From CAYVHB01 sp964450865 (GTDB lineage: Bacteria > Bacillota > Clostridia > Saccharofermentanales > UBA5734): DNA of 9,750 nt. The translations under genes were made by a program, and so were the position numbers. The DNA lies in NCBI GenBank assembly GCA_964450865.1, contig CAYVHB010000062.1:1-9750 (forward strand). Reading direction: 5' to 3'. The stretch's first letter is position 1, and the number at the start of each line of letters is the position of its first letter. Of this stretch, positions 1-6,887 are shown in pieces. The notes beneath the pieces were generated by a model. The model saw only the letters and a program-made list of their open reading frames with translations, did no database searches and was not told the origin of the DNA.

Positions 1-271
1 TAATATGGGATCTCATCCCATTATGACACCGCACCAGTTTTCTTTGTTATCTGATTCAATTATAAATTGTGCAAATTCGACCATTTTAATCCGTTTCCAA
101 CTCTGGTTTACCTCAACTGGTTACCTTTTGATTTTCAGGGCGTCATTTGGCCTGGCCAAGGGTACCGGTGGGTCAATGGCAAAAATATTGCTGATGCGTG
201 TTGCGTCTTCGCTGCGGGCTGCCTCATAATGATATTGAAACTCATCATGATATTGAAGAAGGTGGTAAACC
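1..271. other. Non-coding stretch upstream of the first gene
   Basis: I see no convincing gene here. Two short open frames exist on the plus strand but neither has a ribosome binding site or a recognisable product. An inverted repeat lies at the left edge: 7-base arms ATGGGAT (5-11) and ATCCCAT (15-21) around a CTC loop; it is not followed by a T-run, so it looks more like an operator or the end of a structure that begins outside the window than a terminator. The stretch around 35-75 is AT-rich and could hold a promoter for the gene at 272, but no pair of boxes is convincing. Confidence 0.4.
224..258. repeat. Short direct repeat just before the gene at 272
   Basis: Two 17-base copies, TCATAATGATATTGAAA (224-240) and TCATCATGATATTGAAG (242-258), differ at two positions and are spaced by 18 bases. 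The second copy runs into the ribosome binding site of the gene at 272. This could be a binding site for a regulator or simply a local duplication; the sequence alone does not decide. Confidence 0.5.
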
Positions 272-736
272 ATGGCATATACCGTTGATTTTAAGCATGT
301 TTCGACCGTCGGCCTCGAATCCTGCCCGCATGCGGCAGCCCTGGCAGGCTTAAGGGCGAATGAGGCCCGCTACTATATGAATCATTACAATCATGCCTTT
401 ACGGTCGTCCCGGCCAGCGAAAGCCAGGAGACCCTGGCTTATGTGAACCGGATCCTCAAGGAAGAACGGGACATCGAATTTGCAGCCAGACCCCTGGAAA
501 CATCGCAGTTCGAGGTGGAAAAATACAAAATGACCTATGTCTTTTATGAGGATGGCCTTGCCATTAATGTCATGTATTCGCAAGATGATCCCAAGAAAAG
601 GGCAGTCGGTCTCAAGCTTTGCGAGGGAATGGACGTACCCGCTGAACTTGAAGGCAAGTTCAAGTTCGCCAGGCAGAAATCCAGGCTGGCCGGCATCATC
701 CGCGGCTCGTTTTTCGTGATCAGGAAGGAATATTAG
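272..736 (+). CDS. Conserved-looking protein of unknown function, 154 aa
   Basis: I do not recognise this family. The ATG at 272 is chosen because a purine-rich GAAGAAGGTGG (255-265) sits 6 bases upstream. The product has no signal peptide or membrane segment, so it is probably cytoplasmic. The N-terminal part holds several histidines (H9, H20, H38, H41) and a cysteine (C18), followed by an alanine-rich helix-like stretch (21-35); a second cysteine is C117. Residues 60-85 are charged and probably helical, and the C-terminus (128-154) is basic with a hydrophobic strand, which together suggest a small folded alpha/beta protein. It is the only plus-strand gene, converges on the secreted repeat protein, and is flanked by short direct repeats on both sides. 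Nothing ties it to the export genes. Its reality as a gene is fairly secure from length, start site and amino-acid composition; its function is open. Confidence 0.75.
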   Translation: MAYTVDFKHVSTVGLESCPHAAALAGLRANEARYYMNHYNHAFTVVPASESQETLAYVNRILKEERDIEFAARPLETSQFEVEKYKMTYVFYEDGLAINVMYSQDDPKKRAVGLKLCEGMDVPAELEGKFKFARQKSRLAGIIRGSFFVIRKEY

Positions 737-786
737 ACGGGAAAGATACTGAACACGAGAGAATATCGAACGGGAAAGATACTGAA
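737..786. repeat. 17-bp direct repeat after the stop codon
   Basis: ACGGGAAAGATACTGAA occurs twice, at 737-753 (directly after the TAG stop of the upstream gene) and at 770-786, a 33-base period with no mismatch. The 16 bases between are unrelated. Its role is unknown; it may be a remnant of local slippage or a protein-binding site. Confidence 0.65.
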
Positions 787-851
787 TCGCAAAAATTACC
801 AGCCTATTCTGTAAGAACAAGGTACCGGATTATTTTCAGATCAGTCCGAAA

Positions 852-890
852 AGATAGGACCCCAGTCCTTTGTGGGCCGGGGTCCTATCT
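852..890 (-). terminator. Intrinsic terminator between convergent genes
   Basis: A perfect 12-base inverted repeat, AGATAGGACCCC (852-863) and GGGGTCCTATCT (879-890), encloses a 15-base loop that can pair further (CCCA with TGGG). Read on the minus strand the hairpin is followed by TTTTCGG, a short U-run, about 60 bases past the stop codon of the repeat protein gene; read on the plus strand there is no U-run. It therefore most likely ends the minus-strand transcript, and may also slow the plus-strand transcript from the unknown gene at 272-736. Confidence 0.75.
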
Positions 891-952
891 GACACATAGG
901 GTATCTGATTCAAGTTGCATTTCAGGATATCAGGCTAGTGCTGAGCCTGATA

Positions 953-3823
953 TTACTGCGGCGTACCCTCGCGGATGACGGCCGTGTAGGCCCCGAAGTA
1001 GTTGGTGCCGCTCACTGTGCGATAGGCGCGGATTTTGTAGTAATAGGTCTGACCGGATGTCAGGCCGGTTTCCGTCCAGGTCGTGGCGCCCTTGACAGTC
1101 TTCACTTTGGTAAAAGGTCCATCTGCCGAATCACTGCGCCAGATCTGGTAACCGGTCGCTCCGGTCACCGCCGCCCAGGTATGAAGCAACTCGCCAGGAT
1201 TTGTCGTGGCTTCCACGGTATAGCTGCTGGTCTTGCCCGGCATAACCTTGGCGCTGCCGTCGGCTGTCATGGTGCCAAGGACGGCATTTCCACTGACCAT
1301 TGTATAGGCCCGCATCTTGTAATAATAAGTCTTGCCAAGCGTCAGGCCGGACGAGTTCGTATAACTGGTAGTTGTGCCGCTGGTAATGGTCTTGATCAGG
1401 GTGTAGGTGCCGCTGGCAGTTGTCGAACGATAGATCTTGTAGCCCGATGCCCCGTTAACGGCTGTCCAGCTCAGCTTCAGGCTTGTGTAGGTTTTGCTTG
1501 AGACTTTGAAACTGCCTGGCCTGGCCGGTACCGGGGCCTTGCCGGCGATATCGGAAAAGTCGCTGTAGGTTGTGTCTGTATCCGGTCCGGCATATGCCCG
1601 GATCTGGTAATAATACTTTTTGCCGGTAGTCAGGCCGGTCGAATCGGTGTAACTGGCGGTCGTCGCGTCAGCAATTTTCGTGAACGGTCCGGCTTTGGCA
1701 GTTGCCCGATAGACCTCGTAGCCTGCAGCGCCGCCTGTGGCCGTCCAGTTGAGTCTAAGGCTGTTGTAGCCACCATTGGCTGCGACCAGACCGCTGACAG
1801 GGGATTGCAGCCAGTGGGCGTAGACGGTCAGGCTCGCAGTTACCGGGGTGCTGGAAGTGAACCAGGTGCCACTGCCATCCGCGGCCGTATTCCAGCCGGC
1901 AAACACGTAATCGATTCGGGTTGGATCGGTCACGGGCAGTGCGACTGTACCATTGATAGTGGTGGTCGCCTGCGTCGTGCTGGCTTCGGTGTTGCCGCCG
2001 TTCTTGTCAAACGTGACTGTTACCTGAATCAGCGACCATTGGGCATAAAGTGTAATATCGGCAGTGAGATTGAACTGGGCTCCGGCAGCATAGGCCGTAC
2101 CGCTGCCATTAGCCGCGGTATTCCAGCCAACAAAGTTGTAGTCGGTGCGAACCAGGGTACCAGCCCCGGCGATCGTGATCAGGGTATTCTCGGCAAAAGT
2201 CCCGCCGCCAGATGGCACCGTACCGCTGGTGTTGCCATTGCCGTTGTAGGCCAGGGTGTACCGGACGGGTGTAGTCGCCCACTGGGCATACAGGGTCGTG
2301 TTAGCGTCGAGATTGAACTGGACTCCAGCGGAATAGGCCGTGCCGCTGCCATCGGCTGCGGTGTTCCAGCCATTAAAAATATAATTGGTGCGGACGAGTG
2401 AACCAGCCCCGGCGACCGTGATCAGGGTATTGTAGGCATACGTTCCACCTGTCGGCACCGTGCCACCGGTGCTCCCGTTGCCGTTGTAATTCAATGTATA
2501 CTGCACAGGCGTCCACTGGGCATAAAGGGTAGTATTGGCGTCAATATTGAAGGTTGAGTCGGCAGCATAGCTTGTGCCGCTGCCATTGGCCGCCGTGTTC
2601 CAGCCGGCGAATGTGTAATGGGTGCGGACCAGCGTGCCGGCTCCGGCGACCGTGATCAGGGTATTGTAGGGATAGGTTCCACCATCCGGTACGGTGCCGC
2701 CGGTGCTGCCATTGCCATTATAGGCCAGCGTATAATCGGCCAGCGTCCACTGGGCAAAAAGGGTGGTATTCACGTCAATATTGAAAGTATCGCCAGCATC
2801 GTAGGCCGTGCCGCTGCCATTGGCTGCTGTATTCCAGCCGGCAAATATGTAATGGGTGCGGACCATCGTACCAGCCCCGGCGACCGTGATCAGGGTATTG
2901 TAGGCGTAGCTGCCGCCTGTCGGCACGGTGCCGCCGGTGCTGCCATTGCCATTGTAGGCCAGGGTGTAATCGACAGGCGTCCACTGGGCATACAGGGTAG
3001 TATTCGCGTCAATATTGAAGGTTGAGTCGGCAGCATAGGCCGTGCCGCTGCCATTGGCCGCCGTGTTCCAGCCGGCGAATGTGTAATGGGTGCGGACGAG
3101 CGTGCCGGCTCCGGCAACTGTGATCGGGGTATTGTAGGTGTAGGTTCCACCATCCGGCACGGTGCCGCCGGTGCTGCCATTGCCATTGTAGGCCAGGGTA
3201 TAATCAACTGGCGTCCACTGGGCGTAGAGAGTGGTATCAACTGTGATATTAAAGGAATCCCCAGGGTCATAGCTCGTGCCGCTGCCATCGGCCGCCGTGT
3301 CCCAGCCGGCGAATGTGTAATGGGTGCGGACCAGCGTGCCGGCGCCGGCAACTGCAATAGTGGTGTTGTAGGCGTAGCTGCCGCCTGTTGGCACGCTGCC
3401 GCCGGTGCTGCCATTGCCTTTATAGGATATTGTAAATTCTACCTGCGTCCACTGGGCATAGAGGGTGGTATTGGCGTCAATATTGAAGGTTGAGTCGGCA
3501 GCATAGGCTGTGCCGTTGCCATCAGCCGCCGTGTTCCAGCCGGCAAATGCATAATGGGTCCGGACCAGCGTGCCGGCGCCGGCAACTGTAACCAGGTCGC
3601 CGGCTGTATAGGTTCCGCCTTCTGGCGCGGTGCCACCGGTGTTGCCATTGCCATCATATGTTAAAGTAAGGGGATCAAGTCCTACCACACCACGCGAGGA
3701 CGTTCCTGCGCCTGGCGTGTAAGGATCTGCGGCCAGTACAGCTGCTGGCAGCATAATCCATGTCGAAAAAACGAGCATCAAACTGAGAAAAACCGATAGA
3801 CCGGATCGCATTGATTGGCTCAT
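953..3823 (-). CDS. Secreted repeat protein: eight Flg_new (Listeria-Bacteroides) repeats and three FN3 domains, 956 aa
   Basis: The ATG at 3823 is preferred over an in-frame ATG 36 codons earlier because GGGAGG lies 10 bases upstream and because it places a clean Sec signal peptide at the N-terminus: basic R6, hydrophobic core 9-30, and a cleavage site after VLA (residue 31 or 32). Residues 52-674 are eight Flg_new/InlB B-like repeats of about 78 residues, each with a GNG-T motif, a central FAGW-TAA-G-GT motif and a final LYAQW; the eighth (600-674) is divergent. Residues 675-764, 765-862 and 863-956 are fibronectin type III-like domains, each with YxIYR or YEVYR and a YYYKIRAY-type strand. 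There is no LPXTG motif, S-layer-homology domain or C-terminal membrane segment, so it is either released or held non-covalently. Such proteins are surface or adhesion-related in Firmicutes, but the binding partner here is unknown. It is separated from the peptide gene by two terminators, so it is probably a separate transcript. Confidence 0.92.
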   Translation of the reverse strand: MSQSMRSGLSVFLSLMLVFSTWIMLPAAVLAADPYTPGAGTSSRGVVGLDPLTLTYDGNGNTGGTAPEGGTYTAGDLVTVAGAGTLVRTHYAFAGWNTAADGNGTAYAADSTFNIDANTTLYAQWTQVEFTISYKGNGSTGGSVPTGGSYAYNTTIAVAGAGTLVRTHYTFAGWDTAADGSGTSYDPGDSFNITVDTTLYAQWTPVDYTLAYNGNGSTGGTVPDGGTYTYNTPITVAGAGTLVRTHYTFAGWNTAANGSGTAYAADSTFNIDANTTLYAQWTPVDYTLAYNGNGSTGGTVPTGGSYAYNTLITVAGAGTMVRTHYIFAGWNTAANGSGTAYDAGDTFNIDVNTTLFAQWTLADYTLAYNGNGSTGGTVPDGGTYPYNTLITVAGAGTLVRTHYTFAGWNTAANGSGTSYAADSTFNIDANTTLYAQWTPVQYTLNYNGNGSTGGTVPTGGTYAYNTLITVAGAGSLVRTNYIFNGWNTAADGSGTAYSAGVQFNLDANTTLYAQWATTPVRYTLAYNGNGNTSGTVPSGGGTFAENTLITIAGAGTLVRTDYNFVGWNTAANGSGTAYAAGAQFNLTADITLYAQWSLIQVTVTFDKNGGNTEASTTQATTTINGTVALPVTDPTRIDYVFAGWNTAADGSGTWFTSSTPVTASLTVYAHWLQSPVSGLVAANGGYNSLRLNWTATGGAAGYEVYRATAKAGPFTKIADATTASYTDSTGLTTGKKYYYQIRAYAGPDTDTTYSDFSDIAGKAPVPARPGSFKVSSKTYTSLKLSWTAVNGASGYKIYRSTTASGTYTLIKTITSGTTTSYTNSSGLTLGKTYYYKMRAYTMVSGNAVLGTMTADGSAKVMPGKTSSYTVEATTNPGELLHTWAAVTGATGYQIWRSDSADGPFTKVKTVKGATTWTETGLTSGQTYYYKIRAYRTVSGTNYFGAYTAVIREGTPQ
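2027..3670 (-). repeat. Tandem 234-bp DNA repeats coding for seven Flg_new units
   Basis: The repeats are visible at the DNA level: the string CCACTGGG recurs at 2513, 2747, 2981, 3215 and 3449, exactly 234 bases apart. Unit boundaries from the protein are 3440-3670, 3206-3439, 2972-3205, 2738-2971, 2504-2737, 2264-2503 and 2027-2263, with the last two slightly longer (80 and 79 codons). The middle units are nearly identical to one another; the outer ones (first, seventh) have diverged, as expected for an array that keeps exchanging sequence in its centre. The eighth, divergent unit occupies 1802-2026. Confidence 0.9.
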
Positions 3824-3929
3824 GATAAAATTTCCTCCCTGCAAACTGCTCACGATTGAATCCGGGTTGCTGATCCTGCTGATCCTTGTGACTTCATGGT
3901 CATCCCTGATGGTTGATCGAACTGCTGGC

Positions 3930-3970
3930 ATTATATGCTTTGAAAATTCGTACTTAGATTATATTTCAAA
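3930..3970 (-). promoter_or_regulatory. Possible promoter region of the repeat protein gene
   Basis: On the minus strand two perfect TATAAT boxes occur, at 3935-3930 and 3963-3958. The nearer one would place the transcript start about 100 bases before the ATG at 3823. Neither has a good -35 box at 16-18 bases. A 7-base inverted repeat, TTTGAAA (3939-3945) and TTTCAAA (3964-3970), surrounds this stretch and could be an operator. The rest of the gap (3824-4102) shows an AGGATCAGC duplication near the start codon and is otherwise featureless AT-rich sequence. Confidence 0.4.
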
Positions 3971-4102
3971 AATGTTCCGGAATCCAGTCAGATGAAACGC
4001 TCGGTATATCACAATTTTCTTTTTTCTGGTTGTAATTTTACAGTATTCATCATGCTGAATGATGGCTATGATCAGATTTGCTCAGCCGCAAACATAAAAG
4101 AA

Positions 4103-4128
4103 GCAGGCCCCCGCAAACAGGAGCCTGC
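4103..4128 (-). terminator. Second intrinsic terminator after the peptide gene
   Basis: GCAGGC (4103-4108) pairs with GCCTGC (4123-4128), with two more C-G pairs inside. On the minus strand the hairpin is followed by TTCTTTTATGTTT, a good U-rich tract. It lies about 80 bases beyond the stop codon of the leader-peptide gene and backs up the hairpin at 4151-4205, whose core sequence it shares. Confidence 0.7.
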
Positions 4129-4150
4129 CTAGTCCGATCCAGGACTCAAA

Positions 4151-4205
4151 AGCTTTCTGCGGCCAGCAGGCCCCCGCATCCAGGGCCTGCCTTTGCAGAA
4201 AAGCT
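4151..4205 (-). terminator. Nested intrinsic terminator directly after the peptide gene
   Basis: The outer stem is AGCTTTCTGC (4151-4160) with GCAGAAAAGCT (4195-4205), one base bulged; the inner stem is a perfect GCAGGCCC (4166-4173) with GGGCCTGC (4183-4190). On the minus strand it begins 5 bases past the TGA stop of the peptide gene and is followed by TTTTGAG. This strong structure would end the peptide transcript and separate it from the repeat protein gene. Confidence 0.75.
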
Positions 4206-4210
4206 GTCAA

Positions 4211-4552
4211 TCAATACGGAACAACGACTCCAACCAGGATAAAGATTTCGTCCTTCGTCAGCACCCGGTTCAGCTGCAGGCTCTTCTCCGTGATCTTCTC
4301 GGCCTGGGACTGTGTGATCTGCACACCCCGAATGAAATAGCGGTCCTTGGACCAGAAATTGTGTTCCCAGGTAATACCGGCAAAGTTGTACTGCTCGATT
4401 GTATACTTGTCAGAACCAACATAGTAGCCACCAGCAGCATCTTCTACTTCGGCATCTTCCAGCTGATTATTCTTGATGATTTCCGCGGCCTGTTCCTCAG
4501 CGATTGTCAGACCGGTTTTTTTCGCCTTTTTGACAAGATCTGACGGTTTCAT
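4211..4552 (-). CDS. Double-glycine-leader peptide precursor, 113 aa (likely cargo of the adjacent exporters)
   Basis: The start at 4552 is set by a near-perfect AAGGAGGT 7 bases upstream; an in-frame ATG 12 codons earlier lies before this site. Residues 1-42 look like a leader: basic and helical N-terminus, then an acidic stretch ending in GG (41-42), with L31 at -12, V36 at -7 and A39 at -4, the spacing recognised by C39 peptidases. Cleavage would release 71 residues (43-113). That part has no cysteine, carries ten aromatic residues between 43 and 73, then a charged helix-like segment (76-100) and a hydrophobic tail (103-113). The gene follows two ABC exporters, one with a C39 peptidase, on the same strand, which makes it their probable substrate. 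It resembles the leader logic of NHLM/Nif11-type peptides but I cannot assign it to a named precursor family, and no modifying enzyme is in view. It could be an unmodified bacteriocin, a signal peptide or a peptide matured by enzymes coded elsewhere. Confidence 0.8.
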   Translation of the reverse strand: MKPSDLVKKAKKTGLTIAEEQAAEIIKNNQLEDAEVEDAAGGYYVGSDKYTIEQYNFAGITWEHNFWSKDRYFIRGVQITQSQAEKITEKSLQLNRVLTKDEIFILVGVVVPY

Positions 4553-4579
4553 GAGCTTGACCTCCTTATCGTGAGTTAG

Positions 4580-4653
4580 AAAAGCCAATGAATCTGATTT
4601 AAAAAGCCGATGAACTTGAATTATAGAAGCCGATGAATCTGATTGAAAAAGCC
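4580..4653. repeat. 22-bp tandem repeats before the peptide gene
   Basis: The unit AAAAGCCGATGAATCTGATT occurs as three imperfect copies starting at 4580, 4602 and 4625, plus the first seven bases of a fourth at 4647 (periods 22, 23, 22). The first and third copies differ at about two positions; the middle one is more diverged. The array fills the space between the ribosome binding site of the peptide gene and the end of the upstream ABC gene and overlaps the promoter-like boxes, so it could be a set of operator sites spaced by about two helical turns. Confidence 0.7.
4620..4649 (-). promoter_or_regulatory. Probable promoter of the peptide gene
   Basis: On the minus strand a perfect TATAAT (4625-4620) follows TTTTCA (4649-4644, four of six bases as in TTGACA) at an 18-base spacing. 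Transcription would start near 4613, leaving a leader of about 60 bases before the ATG at 4552. An own promoter would let the cargo be made in excess of the exporter. Confidence 0.5.
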
Positions 4654-4682
4654 TTTAACCATGTGTGTCATCAACCGATAAC

Positions 4683-4705
4683 AAGGTTGCGATGCGGTCA
4701 ACCTT
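4683..4705. other. Small hairpin after the second ABC gene
   Basis: AAGGTTG (4683-4689) and CAACCTT (4699-4705) form a perfect 7-base inverted repeat with a 9-base loop, 5 bases past the stop codon at 4711. On the minus strand no U-run follows (GTTATCGG), so it is not a typical terminator; it may stabilise the 3' end of the exporter message or attenuate read-through into the peptide gene. Confidence 0.4.
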
Positions 4706-4710
4706 ATTTC

Positions 4711-6873
4711 CTATTCCAGCCGCTGTCTTGCGACAAGATCGGCAAAATAGCCATTTTTATCGATCAGTTCGGTATAGGTGCCGTCCTCGATGATGTTGCC
4801 GTTGGAAAGGACAATGATCCGGTCGCATGACTGGATGGTTGACAGACGATGGGCAATCACGATCCGGGTGCATTTCAGTTTGTCAAGCGAGCGGGCCACG
4901 ATACCCTGGGTGATATTGTCGAGTGCGCTGGTCGCCTCGTCAAACATCAGGATCTTCGGCCTGGGGGCAATCGCCCGCGCAATCATCAGGCGCTGGCGCT
5001 GGCCACCGGAGATCCCGCCGCCACCCTCGGTAATAATGGTGTGCATGCCCATCGGCATGGCCCGGATGTCATCCGCCATGCCGGCCATTTCCGCGGCTTC
5101 CCAGGCCTGGTCAAGCGTCAGCCAGGGCGCCGATATAACAATATTCGCATAGATATCACCCTGAAACAAATGGCCGTCCTGCATCACCACGCCCATGCGG
5201 CGGCGCAGTGATTGGAGATCAAGCGAATGCATATCAACACCATCGTAATAAATCGCCCCCTTTTCAGGTGTTTCAAAGCCAAGCATCAGGCGCATAAGGG
5301 TAGACTTGCCACAGCCTGTTTTGCCGACGATGGCAACGTACTGTCCAGCCCGGATTTTCAAGGAAAGATTCTCAATGACATAGGGCATCGATTCACGATA
5401 GCGAAACGAAATATTATTCAATTCCAGGCTGCCCGTCAGGTGAGTGATCACTTTCTTGCCAGCGGATACCTCCGGCATGGTATTTAGAATGGGTTCGACC
5501 ATTTCCATGACCGGCCGGATATTGGCAAAGGTCAGGGCCATGGTGGACAGGGCCATGAATGCGCCGGCCACCAGGCCGTAACTCATGTTGAAAGCCATAT
5601 AATCAGCCAGTGATATTCTTGAAACCACGGCGAAATAATAGAGTGTGATCGTTCCCGCGAAGGCGATCAGGGTCGAGATGACGGCATTAAGCTTGACGAT
5701 CAGGGGCGGGTTATACTTGAGGGCGGCTGATTCTGAGTACAGGCTGGCCCACCTGGCAAACGCCCGCTGTTCCGAGCCGGATAGCTTGATCTTGGCGACC
5801 CCCGCAATGAGGGCAAAGGCCATGCCTTCTTCGCGGGCTGCCAGATGCAGCTGCTTTCTGGAAATCTGCATCTGGGTCACGGCAGTCAGGAACGAAAAAA
5901 TGAATGTCACCAGCAAGACAGCGAGGGCGGGCAGCAGCAATGCAGGCGCAAAGCTGAAGATCTGGGCGATGTAAATCAGCGAGAAAACCGAGGTCAGGCC
6001 AGTTGAGAGGATGGTGTTGACCAGCAACCGGCAGAGGATGCTGATTGACTGGACCCGGGCGGACAGTTCACCAGAACTGAAGCGCTTGAAAAAATTGACC
6101 GGCAGGGCTAGCACACGCATCAGGGCCGCCGACTCGACCGCGATTTTCATTTTTGTCTCGATCCGGCTCATCAGGATGCTGCGGGTCGTGATGAACAGTT
6201 TCGTAGCCAGGGTCACTGTCAGCAAAAGGATGGTGATTGGCCAGATCAGGCTCATTTCACCACTGTCCAGGATATTGCCATAAATCAGCCTGGTAATTCT
6301 TGGTGTCAGCAAGCCAGTCAGGGTTACGGCGAGCGTAGCCAGCCCCAGCATGAGGAAGTCAGAAGGAGCCAGGGTCCTGGCGATAAAAACGAGCAGGTCT
6401 TTGACGGTGATGACCTTGAGCGGCAGCGGCTTGTAGAAGCTGAACGCATGATCCTCGAGCAGGCCGGCGGTATGCGGGGTTACCCTGATCCGCTGGCCAT
6501 TGGCGGCGTGATAGAAAGTATACCCGGTCAAGCCGCCTGGCAGCAGGGCAACCATGGTACCGTCCTGCGTCGAACCCAGCATCGGTCCCATGGCATCCTT
6601 GTACCAGTTCCCGGTTAAATGAACCATGCGCCACATGATTCCCGACGGTCGCAACAGGTACGTCAGCTGTTCGTTGATATCCGTCAGGTCGGACGGCAAT
6701 TCTTGCGGCTTGATATGGAAATAGTGCAAGATCTCGCCGATCGCATCCGCCGATGAAGCAGCAGGCTTCGCCCGCCGGCCGGTGATGACAGCGGCCAGGC
6801 CAGACAGGGCGTCCGCAAAGGACTCGCTGTCGCTGCGGACCCGTTCCTTGATTTGTTCGTCAAACCAGCCCAT
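4711..6873 (-). CDS. ABC exporter, NHLM-type second transporter (no peptidase), 720 aa
   Basis: A fused membrane and ATPase half-transporter of the peptide-export class. Residues 1-150 are a soluble domain that lacks the C39 catalytic motifs; its LLPGGLTGY stretch and the FYKPLP motif before the membrane domain match the N-terminus of the NHLM system's second ABC protein (TIGR03797 type). Membrane segments span about 170-455. The ATPase has Walker A GKTGCGKS (517-524), Q-loop Q565, signature ISGGQ (621-625, I replacing the usual L), Walker B ILMFDE (641-646) and switch H675, so it should be active. The start at 6873 is 14 bases after the stop of the peptidase-ABC gene; TGAGG overlapping that stop and GGATGAG nearer the ATG are the candidate ribosome sites. 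With the peptidase-ABC it probably forms a heterodimeric or paired exporter in the cytoplasmic membrane that moves the peptide coded downstream. Confidence 0.9.
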   Translation of the reverse strand: MGWFDEQIKERVRSDSESFADALSGLAAVITGRRAKPAASSADAIGEILHYFHIKPQELPSDLTDINEQLTYLLRPSGIMWRMVHLTGNWYKDAMGPMLGSTQDGTMVALLPGGLTGYTFYHAANGQRIRVTPHTAGLLEDHAFSFYKPLPLKVITVKDLLVFIARTLAPSDFLMLGLATLAVTLTGLLTPRITRLIYGNILDSGEMSLIWPITILLLTVTLATKLFITTRSILMSRIETKMKIAVESAALMRVLALPVNFFKRFSSGELSARVQSISILCRLLVNTILSTGLTSVFSLIYIAQIFSFAPALLLPALAVLLVTFIFSFLTAVTQMQISRKQLHLAAREEGMAFALIAGVAKIKLSGSEQRAFARWASLYSESAALKYNPPLIVKLNAVISTLIAFAGTITLYYFAVVSRISLADYMAFNMSYGLVAGAFMALSTMALTFANIRPVMEMVEPILNTMPEVSAGKKVITHLTGSLELNNISFRYRESMPYVIENLSLKIRAGQYVAIVGKTGCGKSTLMRLMLGFETPEKGAIYYDGVDMHSLDLQSLRRRMGVVMQDGHLFQGDIYANIVISAPWLTLDQAWEAAEMAGMADDIRAMPMGMHTIITEGGGGISGGQRQRLMIARAIAPRPKILMFDEATSALDNITQGIVARSLDKLKCTRIVIAHRLSTIQSCDRIIVLSNGNIIEDGTYTELIDKNGYFADLVARQRLE

Positions 6874-6887
6874 TGCTCATCCATACC

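Noticed and set aside
5..21. Inverted repeat at the left edge as a terminator
   Set aside because: No U-run follows on either strand; its role cannot be judged without the sequence to the left.
5..288. Two short plus-strand open frames near the left edge
   Set aside because: No ribosome binding site, no recognisable composition, and the second overlaps the well-supported start at 272.
350..820. Minus-strand open frame of 156 codons across the first gene
   Set aside because: It is antisense to the better-supported plus-strand gene, which has a good ribosome site and a more protein-like composition.
938..3493. Several plus-strand open frames of 135-198 codons with apparently repeated protein sequence
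   Set aside because: They are antisense to the secreted repeat protein; their repetition only mirrors the 234-base DNA repeats, and none has a credible start site.
2027..3670. Repeat array as a possible CRISPR locus
   Set aside because: The period is a constant 234 bases within one open frame and codes for a known protein repeat; there are no short repeats with unique spacers.
4211..4552. Lanthipeptide or sactipeptide precursor
   Set aside because: There is no cysteine anywhere in the peptide and no matching modification enzyme in the window.
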